Positions 1 to 7,960 of a stretch of DNA of 54,924 nucleotides are shown in pieces (the stretch's first letter is position 1; every line of letters begins with the position of its first letter). Both the position numbers and the translations under genes were made by a program. The notes below the pieces were generated by a model. That model had not been told where the DNA came from and made no database searches. It saw nothing but the letters and a program-made list of their open reading frames with translations. The DNA comes from Candidatus Magnetocorallium paracelense (GTDB taxonomy: Bacteria > Nitrospirota > Thermodesulfovibrionia > Thermodesulfovibrionales > Magnetobacteriaceae), in assembly GCA_029001845.1 (NCBI GenBank), contig JAREWP010000064.1:1-54924 (forward strand), given 5' to 3'.

Positions 1-225
1 CTTCACGATTTCACTATTCCTTTTACCAATAATCAGGCAGAGCAGGATATTCGCATGATGAAAGTACGACAGAAAATCTCAGGTTGCTTTCGTACTTACA
101 ATGGTGCCCTCTATTTTGCCCGTATCCGCAGTTATATCTCTACTGTCAGAAAACACAGCCAGGATATTCTCTCTTCTATTTACTATGCCTTGCTCTCTAA
201 TCCCTTTATACCTTCATATACTTAA
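1..225 (+). CDS. IS66-family transposase, C-terminal fragment (cut by window start)
   Basis: Frame 1 is open from the first base to TAA at 223-225 and gives 74 residues. It contains NNQAEQDIRMMKVRQKISGC and, further on, FARIRSYISTVRK. Both are the conserved C-terminal signature of IS66 TnpC transposases, and the Glu of NQAEQD is the last residue of the DDE catalytic triad. The rest of the protein lies outside the window, so completeness cannot be judged. The right end of the element probably lies in the 100 bp after the stop. It marks the left side of an accessory segment that continues with a conflict-type primase-helicase and a toxin-antitoxin pair. Confidence 0.88.
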   Translation, partial: LHDFTIPFTNNQAEQDIRMMKVRQKISGCFRTYNGALYFARIRSYISTVRKHSQDILSSIYYALLSNPFIPSYT

Positions 226-335
226 TGTCACATATTTATACCTGAGTAGTTACAACGATTATAATTTTTCAAACAGCAGCTAAGCAATACATAAGGCGAA
301 GTCTTTTATATCAAGATTGTCGGAAGTTAAAATTC

Positions 336-2723
336 ATGTTTAAAGATCGAGAAACAATTCTTAATATCAGGTTAAAAATTAAAGAGAGAATTAAGGAAAT
401 AGATGAGGAACGAGCCAAATTACAAAATGATCTGGAATTTTTACAAAGAAGGCTTTTAGAATTTGATGAGCAGAAGGGTGAGAAAAAGAGATCGGTTTTA
501 TTAAAAGATTCTGATTTATTGCTTCAAGAGAAAATAAACCTTCTCAGAAAGTTATTCAGAGGCAGAGAAGATGTATATCCTAAGCTATGGGAAAGCAAAA
601 AAACCGGTAAAAAGGGCTATAGTCCTGTTTGTGAAAATGAATGGGTTACAGGTCTATGTAAAAAACCTAAAATAAAATGTGCCGGTTGTGAAAACCGCAT
701 ACTTGCTCCTCTAACCGATTATGTAATCAGGCAACATCTGGAAGGTAAAATTACAATAGGTATTTATCCTTTACTTACAGATGAAACATGTTATTTTTTA
801 GCTGCTGATTTTGATGGAGAAAACTGGGCTCAGGATGCTTTAGCTTTTCTAAAAACTGCTCACACTAATCATATTCCTGCTTATCTCGAACGCTCCCGAT
901 CAGGTAATGGAGGACATGTTTGGATTTTTTTCTCAGAGCCGGTGCAGGCAGTTTTTGCAAGACAAATGGGTAGTATTCTTATTGAAAAAACGATGGATCA
1001 AAGATACCGCTTGGACATGAGGAGCTATGATCGCCTTTTTCCGAATCAGGACACTCTTCCTAAAGGTGGATTTGGAAACTTAATAGCATTACCACTTCAA
1101 AAATTCCCAATAGAAAAGGACAACAGCTTGTTCATTGATGAAGAATGTAATCCATACCCGGATCAATGGACGTATTTGTCCAACATTGACAGATTATCGG
1201 AAAGAGAAATATTCTCATTTATAGAAAAATCTATAAAGAAGAACAAGGGAAAAGAGCCCGACAGTGTACATGATAATGTAAAACCGTGGGAAGAGGTTTT
1301 ATCACTAAAACACGCTTCCATTAAACTCACCTGTGAGCTTCCTGACAAGGTCACTATTGTATACGCAAATCGCTTATACTTAAAAAAGGAGAATTTACCT
1401 CCTCAGCTTTTAAGAGAAATCAAAAGACTTTCCTCTTTTCATAACCCTGAATTTTACAAAAAGCAAAGCATGCGTTTATCAACAGTAGGCATATCAAGAA
1501 TTGTTTGCTGTGCAGAAGAGTTAAATGAATATGTGACCATACCCAGGGGTTGTCTTGAAGATTTGATTGGCCTGCTAACGGAGAATAATATATCTTTAGA
1601 TATTCGAGAGGAACTCAATTCTAAATATGCAGACTTTAAATTTTATGGTGACCTTACTAATGAGCAGAAGGATTCTTTTAGTGAATTACTAAAGCATGAT
1701 ATAGGAATTTTAGTAGCTTCTCCCGGTATGGGTAAGACAGTTCTTGGCACATGTATGATCGCTGAACGAAAAACGAACACCCTTATTCTTGTTCATCGAA
1801 AAATGTTAATGGAACAATGGATCGAACAGATATCCTCTTTCCTCAATATCTCTGTAAAAGAGATAGGCAGAATCGGTGGAGGAAAGTACAAACCTAACAA
1901 AATCATAGACGTAGCAATGCTCCAGAGCTTAGAAAAAAAGGGAGAAATAGATACATTAATTAAAAACTATGGATATATCATTGTGGATGAATGTCATCAT
2001 ATCCCGGCTGTTTCATTTGAACGTGTTATGAATGAAGCAAATGCCAGATATATTACCGGATTGACTGCTACAATTGAGAGACGTGACGGGCATCATCCTA
2101 TAATTATGATGCAATGCGGTCCGATACGCTTTAAATCTGACTCTCATAAAAGTCAATCAGATCATTTTACCTGCAAGTTAATTTCAAGAGCGACGCACTT
2201 TGTGATGCTAATATCCGAAGGGGATAGTATCCATAAAATATGGCCTGAATTGATAAAGGATGACGAACGAAATCGAATGATCTTCAACGATGTCATGGAT
2301 GTACTTGCAGAAGGCAGGTGTCCTATTGTAATTACAGAAAGGATAGAGCATATCAATATTCTTCAAAATTTATTTGAAAGCACTGTTGACCGACTGATTA
2401 TTTTACATGGCAGGATGAAATCCAAGACCAGAGTGGACATGATGAGAAGACTTCAAGAGTCTTCCTTTTTAGAAAAGAGATTAGTCTTAGCAACCGGTTC
2501 TTATATAGGAGAAGGATTTGATGATCCGCGTTTGGATACTCTTTTTCTTACTATGCCTGTTTCATTCAAAGGAAGGATTATTCAATATGCAGGCAGATTG
2601 AACCGTACTTATTACGGAAAAAAAGAACTCAGAATATATGATTATGTCGATACAAGGGTACCGGTATTAGAAAGAATGTATATGAGAAGAACTAAAGCAT
2701 ACAAATCATTAGGTTTTAAATAA
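336..2723 (+). CDS. AEP primase-SF2 helicase fusion (TOTE conflict-system type)
   Basis: A 795-residue multidomain protein. Residues 1-55 are a charged predicted coiled coil. Residues about 95-125 carry a Cys cluster (two well-spaced Cys, then CAGC) likely to bind zinc. Next is an archaeo-eukaryotic primase palm with ADFDGE (D158, D160), SGNGGHVW (about 189-196, catalytic-type His) and RSYDRLFPNQD. The C-terminal half is a superfamily 2 helicase: Walker A SPGMGKT (about 461-467), DECHH (551-555), TGLTAT (about 574-579) and QYAGRLNR (about 750-757). This architecture is known from the so-called TOTE conflict systems, thought to act against or alongside mobile DNA. ATG follows CGGAAG by about 9 nt. 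Base composition is AT-rich, and the gene sits beside an IS66 end and a toxin-antitoxin pair, which suggests horizontal transfer. No partner nuclease is visible in the window. The substrate is unknown. Confidence 0.85.
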   Translation: MFKDRETILNIRLKIKERIKEIDEERAKLQNDLEFLQRRLLEFDEQKGEKKRSVLLKDSDLLLQEKINLLRKLFRGREDVYPKLWESKKTGKKGYSPVCENEWVTGLCKKPKIKCAGCENRILAPLTDYVIRQHLEGKITIGIYPLLTDETCYFLAADFDGENWAQDALAFLKTAHTNHIPAYLERSRSGNGGHVWIFFSEPVQAVFARQMGSILIEKTMDQRYRLDMRSYDRLFPNQDTLPKGGFGNLIALPLQKFPIEKDNSLFIDEECNPYPDQWTYLSNIDRLSEREIFSFIEKSIKKNKGKEPDSVHDNVKPWEEVLSLKHASIKLTCELPDKVTIVYANRLYLKKENLPPQLLREIKRLSSFHNPEFYKKQSMRLSTVGISRIVCCAEELNEYVTIPRGCLEDLIGLLTENNISLDIREELNSKYADFKFYGDLTNEQKDSFSELLKHDIGILVASPGMGKTVLGTCMIAERKTNTLILVHRKMLMEQWIEQISSFLNISVKEIGRIGGGKYKPNKIIDVAMLQSLEKKGEIDTLIKNYGYIIVDECHHIPAVSFERVMNEANARYITGLTATIERRDGHHPIIMMQCGPIRFKSDSHKSQSDHFTCKLISRATHFVMLISEGDSIHKIWPELIKDDERNRMIFNDVMDVLAEGRCPIVITERIEHINILQNLFESTVDRLIILHGRMKSKTRVDMMRRLQESSFLEKRLVLATGSYIGEGFDDPRLDTLFLTMPVSFKGRIIQYAGRLNRTYYGKKELRIYDYVDTRVPVLERMYMRRTKAYKSLGFK

Positions 2724-2778
2724 TTGATTGGAATTAATTAATATAGAAAAAAAATAAATAACCAACTTAATTTATTTA

Positions 2779-3081
2779 TTATCTTTTACTCCTTGTTTGC
2801 CAATGCTTTGGATGACGACTGCAATGCATTACAGCAAATATAATAACAGTTTCTCCCTCAGCTCGATAATATACTCCAAAAGGAAAACGATGAATCATGG
2901 CTCGACGTGTTTGCCTGTGAACTATCGGATACATTTTGCAATTGTCCGGAACTGTTTCAACAACACGTAAGAATTCATTGAGAAATTCTTCTCCGAGACC
3001 TTTGCGTTGCTTTTCATACCAGACAGCTGCATCCTCAATATCCGTCTCTGCTTCCGGTCGTATATGTACTCTTAGACTCAC
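2779..3081 (-). CDS. RelE/ParE-superfamily toxin
   Basis: A 100-residue basic protein. It has the ParE/RelE pattern of an N-terminal IRPEAETDIEDAAVWYE helix, a central RRAMIHRFPFGVYYR strand pair and a C-terminal hydrophobic strand ending CSRHPKHW. Family members poison gyrase (ParE) or cleave mRNA on ribosomes (RelE); the W-Y-E and FPFGVYYR signatures are closer to ParE-like proteins, but the target cannot be decided from sequence. It starts at GTG, and GTGA overlaps the stop of the upstream antitoxin by 4 nt, so the two are translationally coupled. Length is normal and no damage is seen. Confidence 0.85.
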   Translation of the reverse strand: MSLRVHIRPEAETDIEDAAVWYEKQRKGLGEEFLNEFLRVVETVPDNCKMYPIVHRQTRRAMIHRFPFGVYYRAEGETVIIFAVMHCSRHPKHWQTRSKR

Positions 3082-3287
3082 AACCGAACTCTTATATTTT
3101 CGACTACTTCACTAACTTCACGACCTATGTTTCGATCCAGTTCATAAGCATCCAAACGGCGATTAAGTTCAGCTTCTTGCTCATCTGTTAATGGTATAAT
3201 GGACTGATCAGCGGCGATGCTGTCCCAGATATCCTCAACTATTCGAATTCTTTCTCCTATCGAAAGATTGCCTATATTTGCAGCCAT
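3078..3287 (-). CDS. Addiction-module antitoxin (PF09720-like)
   Basis: A 69-residue acidic protein with the layout of the small 'addiction module' antitoxins: SIGERIRIVEDIWDSIA, then a loop, LTDEQEAELNRRLDAYE, and a short tail that would thread onto the toxin. It lies immediately upstream of, and overlaps by 4 nt, the ParE-like toxin gene, the usual antitoxin-first order. A clear Shine-Dalgarno AAGGAG stands 5 nt before the ATG. By analogy the pair should be autoregulated, but I see no convincing palindrome in the short leader. It probably stabilises the accessory segment. Confidence 0.82.
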   Translation of the reverse strand: MAANIGNLSIGERIRIVEDIWDSIAADQSIIPLTDEQEAELNRRLDAYELDRNIGREVSEVVENIRVRL

Positions 3288-3484
3288 AACAGCTCCTTTT
3301 CTAAAAGATGAATTAGAGACCTAACATATTCATATTTTTTAGTGTCTATCGGTATTTTATGTAATAGCAGCATATGTGTTTGCGTTCAGTTTTCTCTCTT
3401 TATTATTTTCAGTGCATCTATTGTTTCTTTGGTTTTATTCCTATTTATAATGCGGCCTTAATTCTGCAATCGGTAAGAATATAA

Positions 3485-4084
3485 AATTTCAAAAAGCGTC
3501 TTTGTATATGTAATGCGCGATACAGCCATCCCAGGAATTTGGCGATATTCAGATTATATCCGCGCCGCCACAATAAAAGTATACAATATCGCTTTCTTCA
3601 CGATCAAGTGGCTTTTGTAACAAGTTTTTAAGGAATCAATAAGAGAAACCGACAGCACAATCATACCATAAATTCTAACAACCCCACATATAAAGACTCG
3701 ACAGAACATTCACTGAGCCTACTATTTTACCAAAAACACCATAAGCGTGACCTTGCCGAACTACAATAACGCCTTGATAAAACAAAGAACAAGAATAAGC
3801 GAGAGCAGATAGTTAAAGAGATTTATTATCAGCAACAAATAATTAAAGTAATTGATTTCGTCGACCAGTATCAAGATAAGATATATGAATTTCTTCGCCA
3901 GTTCCATAAGCTTCTAAGCGAAGCACTCCTAAAGTTGCAAAGGATTTATCCAGCAGATTCATATCATTCGCTGAGGATGGCGCACTTGAATCTTATCTCG
4001 ATGAAGGAGATATTAAGGAAGGTCTTTGAGTTTCAGGAGTATTTGATAAAGGTTGAGAAGAAGACGATTAAAGAAGCTGCTTAG
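3485..4084 (+). pseudogene. Degraded ORF, possibly a transposase remnant
   Basis: One frame (codons starting 3485, 3488 and so on) stays recognisably coding across about 600 bp but is broken by TAA near 3629 and at 3767. It has no usable start and ends with TAG at 4082-4084. The last 105 codons after 3767 are uninterrupted and rich in helix-forming, charged residues, for example IVKEIYYQQQIIKVIDFVDQ, HSLRMAHLNLISMKEILRKV and FEFQEYLIKVEKK. I do not recognise the family with certainty. Just downstream (about 4166-4182) lies AAAGTTTTGGACACC, similar to ends of some insertion sequences, so a dead transposase is the best guess. It sits between a toxin-antitoxin pair and a tRNA 3' end. Confidence 0.5.
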
Positions 4085-4232
4085 TCGATGGATAGGGAGG
4101 GCCTCTTGTCAACGCTTTTAGTGACTAATGCACCTCACCATTATCCTGAGTCTGTTAGGCACGGGGTAAAAGTTTTGGACACCTTAAGGGATAGCCGCGG
4201 GGATAAAAGTGTCACAATTCTGTCACAATAAC

Positions 4233-4267
4233 AAAAAAGGGGAAGTATGCAGCTAATATACTTCCCC
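4233..4267 (-). terminator. Rho-independent terminator after tRNA-Ala
   Basis: GGGGAAGTAT (4239-4248) pairs perfectly with ATACTTCCCC (4258-4267) around a 9-nt loop. On the minus strand the stem is followed by a run of T (complement of 4233-4238). It lies 30 nt beyond the 3' end of the minus-strand tRNA, the expected place for its terminator. Confidence 0.8.
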
Positions 4268-4296
4268 TCTAACTCATTGATTTTAAAGGTTTTTTA

Positions 4297-4372
4297 TGGT
4301 GGACGGTAGGGGAATCGAACCCCCGACCCCCACGTTGCGAACGTGGTGCTCTCCCGGCTGAGCTAACCGCCC
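4297..4372 (-). tRNA. tRNA-Ala (anticodon CGC), CCA encoded
   Basis: On the minus strand the 76 nt fold into a standard cloverleaf. The acceptor is GGGCGGT/ACCGTCC, the D-arm starts at TTAGCTCAG, and the anticodon stem CCACG/CGTGG encloses loop TTCGCAA, giving anticodon CGC (reads GCG). The T-arm has GGTTCGATTC. The third acceptor pair is G3-U70, the main identity element of tRNA-Ala, which confirms the assignment. The 3' ACCA is encoded. The 3' end faces the accessory segment at lower coordinates, the usual orientation for an integrated element. Confidence 0.96.
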
Positions 4373-4431
4373 TTGTTTGAAGATTGTGTTGATTATGAAT
4401 GTTATGGAGATGTATTTTGGCTATTGAACGA

Positions 4432-5178
4432 TTATTGTAAAATCTCGTATTTTTTTCTGACCTCTTTTATGGTTCCACAGGTCAGATCGCCTTCCGGGCA
4501 CGATCCGATAAGGCATCCCGGCCCTGCAAGAGTGAAGATGGTGGGGGCCACCTTTTTGCATTGTCTGAGCATCTCGTCTGCAAGGGAGTGGATTTCCCAG
4601 TCCGACCTGTTGCAGCAGCGCTGATGAAAGAAGTGTAGTAATTCTCTGGCGTTCATTGTTACCATAATCCTTGTCTGAACGGCATTGGGCATAACGTAAT
4701 GTGCGTTTTTATCTGCTGTTTCGTTATTGAATCCCATATTTTCGAGTCTTTTTAACAGTTTATTGTAGGTTTTCATGGCATGAGACATAAACTCTTTATA
4801 CAGCTGCTCTGCTTCCCGATCCTCTGAAATAAGTGGTGGAGTAACATATTCATAAAAGAAGTCTTCCTCAATATCTCCTTTTATCTGACACCTCCGAGAT
4901 TGTTGATTGTACGAAGCCATTCTGTGTCTGATCAGTTGGTGTGAGCACTCCATTGAAATCCCTTCTATGGCGAATGTAAACGAAGCATGCTCGATCGGAG
5001 ACATATGTCCCATGTCGATCAGCTTTTTTATAAAACCTTCAATGTCACTCTTTTGTATTTTTTTACTCAGAGTGTTCAGATCGGAATGGTTATAACAAAG
5101 CCTGGCGGCCATCGCCACAACTTCTTCAGGATCATAGGTGTGCCTAAGTAAAATTACTCTCTCTTTTGTATTGGTCAT
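4432..5178 (-). CDS. thyX: Flavin-dependent thymidylate synthase ThyX
   Basis: A 248-residue protein that methylates dUMP to dTMP using methylene-THF and reduced FAD. The signature RHRMASYNQQSRR (residues 84-96) matches the ThyX motif RHRxxSxNxxSxR that binds dUMP and FAD. Further on, NAHYVMPNA and RELLHFFHQRC are the usual ThyX helix and C-terminal nucleotide-binding segments. AAGGG stands about 8 nt before the ATG. It is the last gene of the C1/folate run, next to panB, which also uses methylene-THF. ThyX yields THF rather than DHF, in keeping with no folA in this folate-rich stretch. A tRNA follows on the same strand. Confidence 0.97.
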   Translation of the reverse strand: MTNTKERVILLRHTYDPEEVVAMAARLCYNHSDLNTLSKKIQKSDIEGFIKKLIDMGHMSPIEHASFTFAIEGISMECSHQLIRHRMASYNQQSRRCQIKGDIEEDFFYEYVTPPLISEDREAEQLYKEFMSHAMKTYNKLLKRLENMGFNNETADKNAHYVMPNAVQTRIMVTMNARELLHFFHQRCCNRSDWEIHSLADEMLRQCKKVAPTIFTLAGPGCLIGSCPEGDLTCGTIKEVRKKYEILQ

Positions 5179-5270
5179 ATTAATACCCTTAATAAAAGCT
5201 CAAAATGGTCAGTTTGAGAATAGCTTTGTTATTCTAATTCTGACTATAGGACGCAGATCACAATGAACTA

Positions 5271-6071
5271 TTATTTAAAACTCTCTTTTTCAGAAGGAAA
5301 TACTCCCTGTTCCACTTCTTCCTTATATCTCTTTATTGCCTCAAGGGCGTTATCTTTTAAACTTGCATATCTCTTGGCGAATTTCGGCATAAATCTGTCA
5401 AAGAGACCAAGAAGATCGTGGAGCACAAGTATCTGGCCGTCACAATACATGCCGGCTCCTATACCAATCGTTGGGATTTCCAGTTCCTCTGTAATCTGTT
5501 TCGCCAAATCCATTGGTACGGCTTCCAGTACAATACAAAAGGCTCCGGCGTCTTCCATTCGGCGGGCCTCATCGAGCAGTTTTTTCCCTGCTTCCTCAGA
5601 TCTGCCTTGCACTTTGAATCCGCCCATTTTATAAATTGACTGAGGAGTCAGTCCTATGTGCGCCATGACAGGTATGTCGGCAGAGACAATGGCCTTTACC
5701 TGCTCGAGTATCTCAGTCCCTCCCTCTATTTTAATTCCCTGAACGCCTCCCTCTTTTAAAAACCTGCCGGCGTTCTTTACAGCTTCTGAAGGGGAAAGCT
5801 GATATGACATAAAAGGCATGTCGCCAATAACCATTGCATTATTGACAGCTCTGGATACCAGACCGGCATGATAAACCATCTCGTCCATTGTGACGGGAAG
5901 AGTATTTTCAAGACCCTGAACCACCATAGCCAGAGAATCGCCTACCAGAACGGCGTCGATACCTGCCTCGTCCACTATTTTACCAAATGTGAAATCATAA
6001 GCTGTCAGGAGAGAAAGTTTCTCTCCTTTTTGCTTTTTTTCAAAAAAAGTGTTGACTGTCACTCTCCCCAT
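5271..6071 (-). CDS. panB: 3-methyl-2-oxobutanoate hydroxymethyltransferase PanB
   Basis: A 266-residue TIM-barrel enzyme that adds a hydroxymethyl group from methylene-THF to ketoisovalerate, the first step to pantoate and coenzyme A. Conserved blocks include LTAYDFTFGKIVDEAGID near the N-terminus, VGDSLAMVVQG (metal-binding Asp), KIEGG, MAHIGLTPQS and IPTIGIGAG. Length fits the family (about 260-275). GAGG lies a few bases before the ATG. It is 43 nt downstream of metF and 92 nt upstream of thyX. The clustering joins three users or producers of methylene-THF. No panC is present in the window. Confidence 0.97.
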   Translation of the reverse strand: MGRVTVNTFFEKKQKGEKLSLLTAYDFTFGKIVDEAGIDAVLVGDSLAMVVQGLENTLPVTMDEMVYHAGLVSRAVNNAMVIGDMPFMSYQLSPSEAVKNAGRFLKEGGVQGIKIEGGTEILEQVKAIVSADIPVMAHIGLTPQSIYKMGGFKVQGRSEEAGKKLLDEARRMEDAGAFCIVLEAVPMDLAKQITEELEIPTIGIGAGMYCDGQILVLHDLLGLFDRFMPKFAKRYASLKDNALEAIKRYKEEVEQGVFPSEKESFK

Positions 6072-6114
6072 ATTACCTCACTTTTTAAGGCGGTTCCCTT
6101 ATGTCTCATTCCAG

Positions 6115-6993
6115 CTATAATCCTGCTTTTTCCATTATCAAGGGCACCTTATCTTCCATGCCTATCGCCATAATGTGAACACCGTCGCAAACCTTCTCTT
6201 CCTTTAACTGACGAATATGCCTGGCGCATATCTCCATACCTGTTTCCAGTCCTTTGCCCTTGCCTGCGGCTTTGACCTCATCTATAAGTTCCTGAGGTAC
6301 TTTGATTCCGGGGACGAAATTGTTCAGGAAGTTCGCCATCCCGGCGCTTTTTAACACAACAAATCCGGCTAGAACCTTTACAGGGAACTTTCTCGCAAAG
6401 CTCATAAATTCTTTAAATTTCTCGATATCGTAAATTGCCTGGGTTTGAAAAAAATTGGCCCCTGCTTTAACCTTTTTTTCGAATTTTATAAGCTGCGGCT
6501 CAAGAGGATTGGCCTCAGGTGTGACGACTGCTCCCTGAAAGAAATCAAGAGAACCCTGCATTTCGTTTCCGGACATATCCTTTCCATTATTCATTTGATC
6601 CACTACTTTTAACAATTGTACGGATTCGATATCGTAAACAGGTTTAGCCTCTTTGTGATCGCCGGCGCTTACATGGTCGCCTGTCATACAGAGGACATTT
6701 TTTATTCCAATTACATTTGCGCCCAGCAGATCGGACTGTATTCCTATTCTGTTTCTGTCTCTGCATGTCACTTGGAGGATTGGTTCAAGACCCTTTTCAA
6801 TTGCAATTTTACTGACAGCCATCGAACATATCCTCATCACTGCTGACTGATTATCCGTTACATTTACAGCGTCTAACTTACCTTTTAATATATCCATATG
6901 GTGAAGCATTTCTTTTATGTCAGTCCCCTTGGGCGGACCTACCTCTGCAGTTACAACGAACTTACCCGAATCGAGCGCTTCCTTGAATGTCAT
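6115..6993 (-). CDS. metF: Methylenetetrahydrofolate reductase, MetF
   Basis: A 292-residue flavoprotein of the MTHFR family that interconverts methylene-THF and methyl-THF. Visible motifs are TAEVGPPKG (catalytic Glu region), NVTDNQSAVMRICS, LQVTCRDRNRIGIQSDLLG, VLCMTGDH (FAD binding) and ANFFQTQAIYDIEKF. It has the short bacterial length, with no regulatory domain. GGAGGAGAG precedes the ATG. The adjacent upstream gene encodes the zinc/iron-sulfur partner MetV, the arrangement found in acetogens, where MetVF serves the methyl branch of the Wood-Ljungdahl pathway. It may therefore work in energy or carbon metabolism as well as methionine supply. Confidence 0.96.
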   Translation of the reverse strand: MTFKEALDSGKFVVTAEVGPPKGTDIKEMLHHMDILKGKLDAVNVTDNQSAVMRICSMAVSKIAIEKGLEPILQVTCRDRNRIGIQSDLLGANVIGIKNVLCMTGDHVSAGDHKEAKPVYDIESVQLLKVVDQMNNGKDMSGNEMQGSLDFFQGAVVTPEANPLEPQLIKFEKKVKAGANFFQTQAIYDIEKFKEFMSFARKFPVKVLAGFVVLKSAGMANFLNNFVPGIKVPQELIDEVKAAGKGKGLETGMEICARHIRQLKEEKVCDGVHIMAIGMEDKVPLIMEKAGL

Positions 6994-7091
6994 AATTTTA
7001 CTCTCCTCCGTTTATTTAAAATTGATTACTAATAATCCTTAGACCGGCAGCTTGTCCGGCTGAGTCGTTATTATTAATATTAATGTTGCCG

Positions 7092-7766
7092 TTATTTCGC
7101 TGCTTTCTCTTTGTCTTTATCCCGAGTGCTTATGATTCTGGGTTTCTGGCTGGCGGACCAATCCTTTGCTTCTATTGTTTCCTTCATTTCATCGAGGCTG
7201 TCCAGTTTTTTCTGCCTTTCATATATTTTTACCCACACGCATTTAATGTCCGAGCTTACTTCACAGTTACCGTCCGTCATTCCGCCGCAAGGTCCGTTTA
7301 AAAGTCCCTTTGGGCAGTTTGTAACAGGACAGATGCCGGCGGTTTTGTCAATAATACACTCGCCGCAAAGAGAACATCTCTCATCAAACATCTGAAATCG
7401 TGTCATATTGCCAAGGAACATACTGTCATTGGAGGGATACACAGCCTTGTCGTCAAAGAGCTCTACAGCAGCCTGTGTCCCGGCGCCGCAGGACATTGCA
7501 ACAACACAGTCAGCTTCGTCAAGGGCTTCTTTGTAGGCCTTTAACTCCTTTTTGGTGCCAAGCACCTGGCAACCGGTCTTTGGCACCATGGAACCTAACA
7601 CTTCTTTGCCATCCGCTTCCAGCATCTCTTTCATCTCCTGTATCGCTTCATCGCTTCCTGTACCACAAAGCGAGGCGCACTCGGAGCAGCCCATTAAAAA
7701 CATTTTTTTATGCTTTTTGACACTCTCTAAAAAGTCTTTACTATCCTTTTTCTTTGTAATGATCAT
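7092..7766 (-). CDS. metV: MetV-like partner of methylene-THF reductase
   Basis: A 224-residue cysteine-rich protein. The N-terminal half has MGCSECASLCGTGSDEA and a Rossmann-like segment with VVAMSCGAGTQAAVELF. The C-terminal half has a dense cluster (CSLCGECI, then ICPVTNCPKGLLNGPCGG and a later CEV..C) that should hold zinc or iron-sulfur sites. This matches the 'MTHFR C-terminal' protein MetV, which in acetogens binds MetF and feeds it electrons. It is directly upstream of metF on the same strand with a strong AGGAGGGG ribosome site. The gap to metF is 98 nt. The tail from about residue 195 is charged and probably flexible. Confidence 0.9.
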   Translation of the reverse strand: MIITKKKDSKDFLESVKKHKKMFLMGCSECASLCGTGSDEAIQEMKEMLEADGKEVLGSMVPKTGCQVLGTKKELKAYKEALDEADCVVAMSCGAGTQAAVELFDDKAVYPSNDSMFLGNMTRFQMFDERCSLCGECIIDKTAGICPVTNCPKGLLNGPCGGMTDGNCEVSSDIKCVWVKIYERQKKLDSLDEMKETIEAKDWSASQKPRIISTRDKDKEKAAK

Positions 7767-7960
7767 AAGTCCCCTCCTATGAAATTCGACGACAGGATTG
7801 CAGGATTTTTTTGTAAATAGCAGGTTTGGGAATCCCGATTATCTGTCTAATTCTCTTTTTTTCAGATGAACTGACTGTAAACAGGAGTCGGAATTGGAGG
7901 CAAGTTTAAAATAGAAACAACAGACCACCGATCCCAGACCCCTGTAAACTATTTCATTTA

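Noticed and set aside
101-283. 60-residue frame overlapping the IS66 tail
   Set aside because: Out of frame with the recognised transposase signature; a shadow.
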